From Narthecium ossifragum (taxonomy: Eukaryota; Streptophyta; Magnoliopsida; Dioscoreales; Nartheciaceae), in assembly GCA_963920575.1 (NCBI GenBank), contig OY986966.1, forward strand, positions 24,395,717 to 24,459,716: a stretch of DNA of 64,000 bases, written 5' to 3'. Of the stretch, positions 1 to 10,300 are shown piece by piece. The first letter of the stretch is position 1; each line of letters begins with the position of its first letter. Both the position numbers and the translations under genes were made by a program. Below the pieces are notes generated by a model. It did no database searches, was not told where the DNA came from, and saw only the letters and a list, made by a program, of their open reading frames with translations.

Positions 1-569
1 GATGGAGGAGCTCGACGGCGGAGACGGTGCTGGAGCTTGCTATCGCGCCTCGACCCGCGAAGGCCCAACCAGACCCGGCGACGCGAACCGGAACCTAACT
101 AAAAGCGGAATTTTTTTTGGCGAGGGTTCCCTCTAGCTTATTTGTCTCCCTAAACATTTCATAAGCACCCTTATTTAACAATAATCAGCAACCTCAAAAG
201 ATATAATATAATATTCAAATCCTCAAAAGGGTTTACATTAATATATATCGCACTCCCGTAGGAGGCTATCTAACAAAAAGGTAAACCGACGATCACCGCT
301 CCTCAAGCACTGCCAGACGCCGCCGCATCACCAAACACCAGCCCGGTAGGGGCCACCGAAGAAGAGCTAACGCCTGCACCTGCAAAATGCAGCCCGGGTA
401 GGAGTGAGCACTAAGCTCAGAAGGATTCTACACTATGACACACAGAAAGGAGGGAACTCAACAGTGTCGCCCCCAAGTAAGGTTTGGGTGTACACATGGG
501 TCCCATAACCCCACCGCGTGTCCCTGAAGTCCACGATCATAATCTTCCAGAAGAACTGGTCACATGATG
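1..569. other. Unidentified repeat-like DNA, no gene
   Basis: No credible coding frame. The first 110 bases are GC-rich, followed by AT-rich sequence. The opening bases (GATGGAGGAGCTCGAC) recur exactly at 3744-3759, which hints that sequence related to the 3.6-3.8 kb tandem repeat continues to the left of the window. It may be the remains of an LTR retrotransposon, but no domain was found to prove it. Confidence 0.4.
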
Positions 570-830
570 TGTAACGCCTTGGCCCTCGACTGGGCCCCGG
601 CCCAAGGGCTCCCGGTCCGATCAGGATCCACCCGAGGGCCCCACCCGACACAATATTGTCCGCTTTTGGCTCGCCGCAGCCGATCGATCGATAAACCCAC
701 CGATCGATCGGACTTCCCGGGAGGTCACCCCTCCCAAACCTACTCCAGCCCAAGCACGCTTAACACTGGAGTTTAAAACGCGTTGTGTTTATTAAGGGTT
801 TACTATATACTTATATCGAACTCCGGATTA
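570..830 (-). repeat. Cassandra-like LTR copy A
   Basis: Begins TGTAACGCC in plus orientation. A 5S-rRNA-like block lies at about 712-764 and is more diverged than in the other copies. The copy also carries a self-complementary run of GATC/CGAT units at about 680-712 that copies B and C lack. The far boundary is uncertain, because the shared TATA-containing tail near 800-830 continues into the leader. Confidence 0.6.
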
Positions 831-1000
831 TACCCAAGCGTTGTGGGATTGCTTACCCGGCTACCCGACTCAGCCCCGCCCTCCAGGCGCAGGCATCTTG
901 TCCCACGGTAGACCCAGCGGGCCTCACAATCCACCCCCCTTGGGGCCCCAGCGTCATCGCTGGCACAATTTCCGGCTGGGAACCGGCTCTGATACCATAC

Positions 1001-1290
1001 TGTAACGCCTCGACCCTCCACTGGGCCCCGACCCACGGGCTCCCGGTCCGACCAGGATCCACCTGAGGGCCCCACCCGACACAATATTGTCCGCTTTTGG
1101 CTCACCGCAGAAATTTGGGAAAACTTCCCAGTAGGTCACCCATCGTGTGACTACTCCAGGTCGAGCACGCTTAACCATGGAGTTTTTCTGACGGATCATT
1201 GCCTTACTATATACTTATATCGAACCCCGGACCATACCCATCGTGTGACTCCTCCAGGTCGAGCACGCTTAACCATGGAGTTTTTCTGAC
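1001..1290 (-). repeat. Cassandra-like LTR copy B, with partly duplicated 5S module
   Basis: Starts four bases after the tRNA-Met primer site (985-997). A full 5S-like block is at about 1124-1175, and a second partial block recurs at about 1238-1274. An internal segment of the LTR has therefore been duplicated by about 100 bp. The right boundary is uncertain. Confidence 0.6.
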
Positions 1291-1803
1291 GGATCACTGC
1301 CAGCACGGCTTTAAAACGCGTTGTGTCTATTAAGGGCTTACTATATACTTATATCGAACCCCGGACCATACCCAGGCGTTGTGGGATTGCTTACCCGGCT
1401 ACCCGACTCAGCCCCGCCCTCCAGGCGCAGGCATCTTGTCCCACGGTAGACCCAGCGGGCCTCACAATCCACCCATGGGGCCCAGCGTCCTCGCTGGCAC
1501 AATTTCCGACTGGAAACCGGCTCTGATACCATACTGACCCGAGGGCCCCACCCGACACAATATTGTCCAGCACGGCTTTAAAACGTGTTGTGTCTATTAA
1601 GGGCTTACTATATACTTATATCGAACCCCGGACCATACCCAGGCGTTGTGGGATTGCTTACCCGGCTACCCGACTCAGCCCCGCCCTCCAGGCGCAGGCA
1701 TCTTGTCCCACGGTAGACCCAGCGGGCCTCACAATCCACCCCCCTTGGGGGCCAGCGTCCTCGCTGGCACAATTTTCGGCTGGGACCGGCTCTGATACCA
1801 TAC

Positions 1804-1990
1804 TGTAACGCCCCTTCCCTCCACTGGGCCCCGGCACGTGGGCTCCCGGTCCGACCAGGATCCACCCGAGGGCTCCACCCGACACAATATTGTCCGCTTT
1901 TGGCTCACCGCAGAAATCTAGGAAAACTTCCCAGTAGGTCACCCATCCCGGGACCACTCCAAGGTTAAGCGTGCTTGCCTTAGATCAGCG
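1804..1990 (-). repeat. Cassandra-like LTR copy C, truncated
   Basis: Starts four bases after the primer site at 1788-1800. The 5S-like block at about 1925-1978 is standard up to GGTCACCCATCCCGGGACCACTCC. The last part then reads GGTTAAGCGTGCTTG on the plus strand rather than its complement, after which similarity to the other copies ends. Confidence 0.6.
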
Positions 1991-2133
1991 ATCAACCCAT
2001 CGCCCACGCCCTATTCTTATGATACTACAATCAAACCTGGACCTTGCTACCCGCCACGGTCCTAGAACTAAATCCGAGCTACCCGAAAGCCTTAGATCAG
2101 CGATCAACCCATCGCCCACGCCCTATTCTTATG
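1977..2133. repeat. Direct repeat of 45 bp, spacing 112 bp
   Basis: The stretch from GCCTTAGATCAGCG to CCTATTCTTATG occurs exactly at 1977-2021 and 2089-2133. The first copy joins the broken end of Cassandra copy C, so it probably records a local duplication during rearrangement of the array. Confidence 0.8.
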
Positions 2134-3597
2134 CATCTAATGCATAAACAGAAATGCATGCTATGATCATACGCATGTAAAAGGTAAGCATGCAACAGTA
2201 TGATAAAACAACACACAAGTCCAACTGGATCGCTGCAGCAATACTACCGACCGCTGCCAGCCAATCCGCAGTGGGTCCCGGCATTACGACGGTATCGCGA
2301 CTTTCAACCGCGGACTCCTGCAACGGGAAGCAACTCCGAAAACTTAGATGAACATATAATATAATATTATATATTCAGAACATATAATATTATTTAAATC
2401 ACCAAGATCCTCTAATTAGAGGCTAAGCGATCTCGTCGATCCGACATCCAAACGACGTCGGATTAGAGATCTAACTTAGAAAACCACAGATAAACATGCT
2501 GGGATCAACATACCCAAAACCGGGAAACATCCGACGGCTCGATTACTGAGAAAACACTAATTAAAATCACTAACTTCATTAATTACCTTTAATTTCTGCA
2601 ACGCAGCCCATCCATACGAAAATCATAACAATTCATAGGAAAATCAGAAAATTATGAAACCGGTTGGAGTTGAGAGTAAAGCCAAAGATCTACAACTATT
2701 ATGTTCATCATAAATCAATATCCTGCACGGACAGATCGAAAACGCGCCGTAAGCCGGCTGTTTTTCAATAACAGAGAAACCGGAAAATCCGAGTTTAAAC
2801 ATGCTAAAAACCTACTAAAATCTCAATCAAATCTTATGAAACTTAAAACCGTAATTAATCTAAGCAAGAGGCACACAACAACACCAAGAACACCTAGATC
2901 TATCGACTAGATTAAGAGAAAACCCCTAAACAACTCAAGCATGTAGAAACTTACTGGAAATGCAAACCTCGGATGAATCCCCACCGTACGAGCACCAAAC
3001 CGGCTTCAAACCAAGCCAAGGATCTTCCTCTCGCTGCCACGAATCCAACGAGCCCTCAAGCACTCAAAAAGATGGCCGAAGGAGGGAGAACAGAGGTGAA
3101 GAAGGAGAGGGGAAACAAACCGGAAAAAAGGGGAGGTCTCGGGTTACTTATAGGCTCGAGTTCAACCGATCGGTCCAGGGACCGATCGTCGGACTGGGCC
3201 GGGTTAAGTCGGTTCGCGTCCTTATCCGAACATGTCGGCCGTGCCGACCACCGACACAAGTCCGATCGGTCGAGCGACCGATCAGACACGGGCCGCCAGC
3301 TGCCCCAAAAACAAGCTTCTGCGCGCCCGAGCTTGGATCTTTCGATCCCAAGCCCGCCTAGGGTTCTAGCAAACACATAAATCAAACATAGTGGTTGTGT
3401 GTGCACCACACGGGTGTGAAACAAATCGATAAGGCGTAATTTACCAAATTGCCCTTGCGGTCCAAGAAACAATACGATTCACTGGATCGCGCGCTCGACG
3501 TAAAACAAACTAACGAGCCACGGGCCCGACCCAGGCGGTCGACCCAGGAGTAGAGGGACAGGTCCTCACATCGGCACAGGGGCGAATCTAGCGAAGG
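2134..3597. other. Repeat-like intergenic DNA, no gene
   Basis: The open frames are short and resemble nothing known. Several short palindromic segments built on CCGATCGGT and GACCGATC occur at about 3164-3190 and 3260-3285, similar to the run inside Cassandra copy A. The segment ends near 3570 in GGTCCTCACA, which could be the CA end of an LTR, but the matching other end was not found. Confidence 0.35.
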
Positions 3598-3810
3598 GTG
3601 GCATCAGGGCGGCGGAGATTGAGGGGATCAACCTTGGGCTTGGCACGGGGCGCATCCGGCGACTGGCAGTGTCAGGCCGGCGGAGATCGACGTCGGGCTT
3701 GGCACGGGGCGGATCTGGAGACGGGCAGCGTCAGGGGCGGCGAAGATGGAGGAGCTCGACATCGGACTTGGCATTGGGGCGGCTCCGGCGTGGTAAGGCG
3801 TCAGGCTTGG
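3598..3810. repeat. GC-rich degenerate tandem repeat, unit about 65-70 bp
   Basis: Roughly three imperfect units, each carrying GGGCTTGGCACGGGGCG or a variant, followed by a CGGCGGAGAT-like segment. Both strands are open for about 100 codons here, but the products are Arg/Gly-rich and best explained by base composition, not by a gene. Confidence 0.6.
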
Positions 3811-4039
3811 TGTCCGGCACGCCAAGAGAAGTTGAGGAGGAGAGAAGAAAAGAGAGGAAAAGGGAGAAGGAGACGGGGTGGCGGCGGCTTGGGAGAGAGG
3901 CGAATGATAGGAGAGAGGTGAGAAACGGGTGCAAAATCCAAAAAATAGGTGCGCGCTCATGTGTGTATGCGAGTTGTTTTGTGTCAAATTATAGTAACGG
4001 AGTCGGTCAAATTAAATTTTACTTAATTGTAAATTACAA

Positions 4040-4097
4040 ACATTATGGTATCAGAATATATTTAAAGAAAGTACATGTACCAGAATGCAAAAATCCC
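4040..4097 (-). mobile_element. Relic MULE terminal inverted repeat
   Basis: The sequence near 4042-4050 (ATGGTATCA) and at 4068-4097 (AAGTACATGTACCAGAATGC followed by AAAAATCCC) matches, in the same orientation, the right TIR of the complete MULE whose end lies at 44495. The similarity is interrupted and diverged. The partner end was not found upstream, so this is a solo or truncated end about 220 bp from the CNNM-like start codon. Confidence 0.65.
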
Positions 4098-4317
4098 TTA
4101 TAATAATAAGCATCTGCCGATGACCGGAGCACATCTGGATCGATTGGGAGGCGATTCTAGAATCACAAGGGTCCTTTTTGTCTCTCCTCGTCGTCGGAGA
4201 TTACTAATATATATTTTCCTAATTCGAGTCTCACCATTGGATTTCGGAAAGAGGAGGAGAGAAATCTAGTAGTGAATCGATTGGAGCTGTGAGAGAATTC
4301 AAGAGATAAGGGCTGGG

Positions 4318-7300
4318 ATGTTGGCGGTGAACGCGGTGGTGGTGGCGAGGATGCTGGCGTCGGCGCCGGGCTCGGTGGCGCTGGGGACGCAGGAGGACAT
4401 CGCGTTCGGGTCGCTGGGTTGGTTTGTGTACGCGGGGATATCGTGTTTTCTGGTGCTGTTTGCGGGGATTATGTCGGGGCTCACGTTGGGGCTGATGTCC
4501 CTCGGCCTTGTCGACCTTGAGATCCTCCAGCGCAGTGGAAGCCCCATCGAGAAGCAACAAGCAGGTCGGTTGCCTTATGGAAAGCTTAATCCGATACTAT
4601 GTTAAAGTTTGAGCTGATGAGAGGGCGTGAAGTCAATCGCTTAGGTTATATGCTAACAAAATCAACATGTTTCTAGTATACTATGTACAGTTGATAGAAT
4701 ATGAATTAAGAATCAGTAATACCAATTGATTGGTACTTGGGTGGTATTTGGGTCGGTTCTCGGGTTATGTGATGAGGATTATTTTGGCATGGCTGATGGC
4801 TTACAGCTTAAGCCAATATGGATTCTGTTAACTTTAATTTAGCTTCAAGCAATGCACATACTTCGCAATGGATGATACATGATTGGCAATTATTGTTTTA
4901 GTTGCCGGTGTTATGATTGTATATGAGTTCACTCCTTAAGAATCATGAAGCTTAGCAACTTGTGTTGGTAGGATCACATTTGATGAGAGACATTTGTAGA
5001 TCCATGTGGAAAATCCAAAGCTAATGCTTTTGTCCTATGAATAGTTTCTGTTGGTTCTTGCTTGCGAATCGTTTGTGATGTTTTTCCCTGTATATAGTTA
5101 TATTTTGCCATGCTTGATACGGTTTGTTGACCGTTTTCCTGCAGCTACCATCTTTCCTGTTGTACAGAAGCAGCACCAACTTCTCGTGACTTTGTTACTG
5201 TGCAATGCTGGTGCGATGGAGGTATGCGAGCAATGCAATTTTTTTATTCCTAATTACGTGTAACACTCGCTAAATACATAAGCATAATGTGCTTATATGA
5301 AGGTAGGATATGGATGTAACTTGAAGTGTGTGTGTTTTTAGCATACCAAATCCACTTAAAGTGGATGTAGTGAATACGTGCAGATACCATTGTGTATAGA
5401 CCTCATGTACATACTTTGTTTGTAAACCAGTTCTGTTTTATACTATAGACAATCATTTAGAAAATGTCAAAGCCTCGGACAATAGTATTGCATCTTTGGA
5501 CTGTAAACTTGTTTACTTGTATTGGAGGATGGATAGTCTATATATTAAGTGGGGATAGGGAATTAATATAATATCTAGTATCAGCTATTTGATGTTTCTT
5601 GGTACTGTGTATGTTCCTAAACACCTTGTGTTGTTGAAAAGGCTTTAGGAAACTATGCAATCATGAGGGGATATGTTCTTTCTCTACTTTTATCACTCAG
5701 TTTTTTCTTTTTGTCATCTGCATTCCACAGAACTTAGGATTTTTTGTTTCTACTTTACTAAATGTGTTATTTTACTTTTCTCTGCTGATTAAGTAGTTAG
5801 ATTAACGCATTTAACAAGCAACTGACAAGTAAGTCATCACATCTTTGAATGATGGATCTTTTTGAAAATGATGTTACAGATATAATTCTAACTCACATCT
5901 TTGATGAAGTTAGATGTTTTTCCTTGTTGACCCTGATATGTGTTTCGCAAGAGAAAATCATTGATTGAGATCTGACCTACAAATCAAGATAGCTAGGCTG
6001 TTTCTTTGTAATAAGTATTTAAAAAGTTTGGGATAATAACCGCAGAATACTTTGAGGATGGATTTCTGATGTATGAAATGATACATGAGTGTATGTGTAT
6101 TTGACAATAAATTAGAAATAGCTCGAGTATAACTTCGACAGGAGGGGGCGTCAAGTTAAGGCTTAAACTGTCAGAGAAACGTAAGGTAGAATGGTGAAGT
6201 TGCGAGTGATTCTAGAGAGCTTTCTTAAGTGGAGGTGACTATTTGAAAGAATTACCATTCTAACTGGAGTTTGATTTAATTATTCATGGCTTGCTTTGCT
6301 GATTTTTTTGGAGCAATTCGATTTTAATTAGAACGACATGTTCTTCTTCCCTTCTGAATTTTAGTTGGACTAAAGTGTGTTAGATAATAATGATATTTTA
6401 ATAGGGTTTTTGTCTATGATAAACAGGATGGCAAGTAATGCTAACATATGTATCAGCTTTCGGAAGTTTATATCTTATTTTCCATTTGACCTCACTTTAA
6501 CGAAGGCTATACTTACTTTTTTCTGCAGGCTCTTCCTATATTCCTTGATAAGATTTTTCATCCTATTGTTGCTGTCATCTTATCTGTAACTTTTGTCCTA
6601 GCTTTTGGGGAGGTACGTGATATCTCCAGTGATTATTCTCTTCTTTGAGTTTTAACTGCACATTATTGCCCGTAAGTTGCTTTACTAGCCTAATTCTTCT
6701 TATTTTGCGTAGGTTATTCCGCAAGCGATATGTACGAGATATGGATTGCTTGTAGGGTCTAAGTTAGTGTGGCTTGTCCGCATATTGATGGTCGTCTGCT
6801 GCCCTATAGCTTATCCTATCGGCAAGGTATCATCTGTGCTGTATTTCATTGTCTTTCTCTCCAAGTAGCAATAATATGAGTATTGTTAGCAAAATAACTA
6901 GTATATAACTTAAACATTTGGAATTGCAAAAAAGAGTTGTTAAAATCTTGTGAAAACTACAAGTTTCATAACATTGTCGAAAACACCCTTTTCTTGATTG
7001 TATGCCCTTTTGCCAGTATTGGGTTTTGCCTAACGGAAGCAGCCATTTGATGGTAAAATGGCAGTTGGGCTGATCTATTTGATTGGGTGACAGTCAGGCA
7101 ATAATTAGGCAACAACCAGATTTCTAGCTCTTTGATGGGTATTTATGCGAAGTGCCCTAACTCTGTCTCAAAGTCATTAGACTCTAATTGTTTCAATAGT
7201 TTCCGCTAGTTGAACTGCATCCAGTATATTCCGTCCGCAAGATTGGGCTCCATTCGGTACAATTATGGCTTTATACGAGGATGGAATTGTGTATGAGGGG

Positions 7301-10300
7301 ACATAATGGCAAAGTTGTAGTGTTCATGTAAAGTGGCTTGTAGGCACCTAACAACTCTGGCCGCCTCCATAGGATCAAACAAGCAAGAACTTCTTCGCAA
7401 GCCCTTTATTTGCATATTCGGGTTGCATTATCTTCCTAATGAAATTATCTGGTTACATTATGGAATTGGCGAACGGTTTCTACTATCATCGTCTAACTAT
7501 GTTAAGGTCACAAACTTAAGATACTTCAACTCTGGTTAAGGTGTGATAGCCAAAATTTGCTCATCTGAAAATATGATAGCATTTTATGCCACCATCGCCC
7601 ATTAAATGCAGTTGCTGTCTCGATTAACAGTGCTACCTTTTTTTTTCTTGCAATTTGTAAGGGGTTTTGCTTTTTGCAGTTCGTAAATTAGTAAGGGGAT
7701 CACTGATTTTTTTCATTTACATGCTTTCAGCTTCTTGATTGGGCACTTGGACATAATGATGCACTTTTTAGACGTGCTCAGTTAAAAGTTCTTGTTTCCA
7801 TCCATGGCCAAGAGGTAGAGCAATTTACTTGTTATCGACTTTATAGTTTCCTTTCATATCCTTTTTGCACCAAGTTTCTGGGATTATATTATCAAAATAT
7901 TAAATTCCATTTTAGGCTGGCAAGGGCGGGGAGCTTACTCATGATGAGACAACAATAATTAGTGGAGCTCTAGATCTAACTGAAAAGGTATGTAAGTTCA
8001 CAACTTGTGCATGTCTATGTTTATCTGTCATTGTTCTGATAAATGTTCATTACATGTTCAATTTTGAAAACTATACATATCTAGTTGTGTAATGCATTGA
8101 TCTGTTTGGATGCTTCCAAAAGCTGTAGATGATTGGCTATGTGGGTGTACTAGGTACTATCGAAGAAATATGTTTGCTTAGTTGTATTGTTCAAGCTCCA
8201 TTTTCAAAAAATAGGTGAGACACTATAAAGCTAAAAAAATAAGCCAATAGATGACAAAAAAGAGTACAAGAATTTGAATGAGAGATTAAAAGAATTACAT
8301 AGGAAGCGCAGGGAATGCATTAAGCCTTTACTTGTGTGACCAGACGCAGTATATACAACCTATGCTGGTAATGTGGTCACCAAATTGCTTAGCATTAATC
8401 AGGATGTGTGCATAGCATGTGAACTTTCTGATATAGTCATAGAACAACTTTTGATGCAATTTACATGTTGACTAGATCCCGTGTCCTTAACTATCTTGTT
8501 ACTCCAACTCCAGTGGACCAGATGATCATGCCTGTTCTTGGTTCAAACAGACGACTTCACATTTGAATTGCTGGTCATTTCTTTTATAAGCAAATAATTT
8601 AATCTTTTATCTGTCCATGCTGAAAAAAACATGGTATTTCAAGGAAATTCTTTGCATTTTATCGAACTTGCCACCTTAAGCAGCGCATCATCTGATATGT
8701 TCAAGGCAATTGGAGGCAGTTGTCTTGGATGGCTCATTTGAGATCTGCACATTGTATTTTTGTAATCAAATTGGGAAGAAGTGTGAAGGAGTACTATGTC
8801 TTTATTCAATGGTCCAATGACTAGGAATTTTGCCTGGACTGTTTCTGAGTTTCATCTGCCCAGTAGTCTTGTAATCGTGTTGATACGAAGACAACAACCT
8901 GGGAAATTATTAGAAAGGTGTATATCTCCAAGAAAGTTTTCTCAAGTGATGATTGATTGCAATGAGTCGCTTCCGACCTATTAGAAAGCCATATATTTCC
9001 AATATCCTCATATCTTGTCAGTTTGATGCATCTTTCAGTATGTTCTTGTCATTGAGGAGTTTCCTTTCACTAGTTTTTCAACATCCCTAGAAATTGTTAC
9101 ATTCATTGGTAAATTTGTTGCACATAAAGTTGCTTTGCATATTTGAAGTGCTCTGCATAGATTACCATTTGCAAAAACTGACTCGTGCATATATCTCCAA
9201 TATGCTCATATCTCATCAGTTTGGTGAAATGGATGTATAAGTAGCCTTTAAATGCATTATCTTATAGTTGTTCATCTTGAGGTCATGCACTTTCAATAAA
9301 ATAAGATGAACGAAGAATCTTGCATCATGTATTTGCCACTCTGTTGTGCTGAACATATTAATGGATGTATAAGTAGCCTTTACATGTATTATCTTATAAT
9401 TCCTGTTCATCTTGATGTTATGCACTTTCAATAAAATAAGATGAACAAAGAATCTTGCATCATGTATTTGCCACTCTCTTGTGCTGGACATATGAGCATG
9501 CTGCCCATGCCACATTCGCATGCTGTATATCGTAACCGTATCTGCAATAGCCGCTACCTCATGTTTCCTATGGTTCTCCAAATCTCCGTCTACAATTGAA
9601 CATCAATTCCTAAGGTTAAGTTCTCACAACTGATTGGTGGTATACGTAAATCTGGTAACTTGGAAAGGTTTGGTTACAAACTACCCGTAAGACCAAAAAC
9701 TTCCTTTTTTATGCAAGAAACCAATGCTGGACTTAATATCATATTGTTGTAGTTTACTCGAATGCTCAGCTTTGTGTCTATGACCTGGCAAACCTGAAAA
9801 TACTATGTTATACTCATTTTTTGCTTCTTGAGATTCTGTAAGCACTGATAGGATTAAGAAGCAGCATCTATGTCATATTCTGTATAGAATGTAGCCTCTG
9901 CATGCTCTATTATAGTACATCTCAAATTTTTATTTCAGAGCACATATCTGTTTTTTTCAGTTATAATAGTACCTCATTTCTTTACAGACTGCTGAAGAGG
10001 CTATGACACCTATTGAATCTACGTTCTCATTAGATGTTAATTCAAAATTGGATTGGTAAGGCACTGCTTAAACAGTTCATATCCTACTTTTCTTATCATT
10101 TTTTTTTTCTTTTAATTCTCCGTTGCTGCATCTCTTGTCTTTTCATGTACTCCATCTTTAGTGTTGTTTCAGCATATAGCATACTTTTATAAATGCTAAA
10201 AGTGTGGATTTCCTCATGACATACTTCTGACAGTGATAAAGCTGCTTCTTTTGCCTGCTATTATTTTTCTTTTTCTTTTTCTTTTTTTGTATACGAACTC

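Larger units (their letters stand above)
570..1990 (-). mobile_element. Cassandra-like TRIM retrotransposon, tandem rearranged copies
   Basis: At least three LTR-like copies lie head to tail; in plus orientation they begin TGTAACGCC at 570, 1001 and 1804. Immediately before the LTR starts at 1001 and 1804 (985-997, 1788-1800), and again at 1519-1531, stands GGCTCTGATACCA. This is the 3' end of plant initiator tRNA-Met, so on the minus strand it reads as the primer binding site TGGTATCAGAGCC directly after an LTR ending in CA. Each LTR holds a block which on the minus strand resembles 5S rRNA (TTAAGCGTGCT, then GGGTGACCTACTGGGAAG). A 5S-derived Pol III promoter region inside a short LTR is the hallmark of the Cassandra TRIM family. 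No protein is encoded, as expected of a TRIM. The family name is inferred from these motifs; that there is an LTR plus a tRNA-Met primer site is seen directly. Confidence 0.8.

Noticed and set aside
985..1800. tRNA-Met genes or fragments
   Set aside because: Only the 13-base 3' end motif is present each time, placed as a primer binding site; no cloverleaf surrounds it.
433..1957. Many short open frames, on both strands, over the first 2 kb
   Set aside because: They repeat with the Cassandra LTR copies and cover the primer sites and 5S-like blocks. TRIM elements encode no protein.
712..1978. Genuine 5S rRNA genes
   Set aside because: Only the inner promoter-like part is present, it is diverged, and it sits inside LTRs beside tRNA-Met primer sites. 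A full 120-base 5S gene is not there.
3598..3987. Arg/Gly-rich coding region upstream of the CNNM-like gene
   Set aside because: Open in several overlapping frames because of a GC-rich tandem repeat; no domain resemblance.
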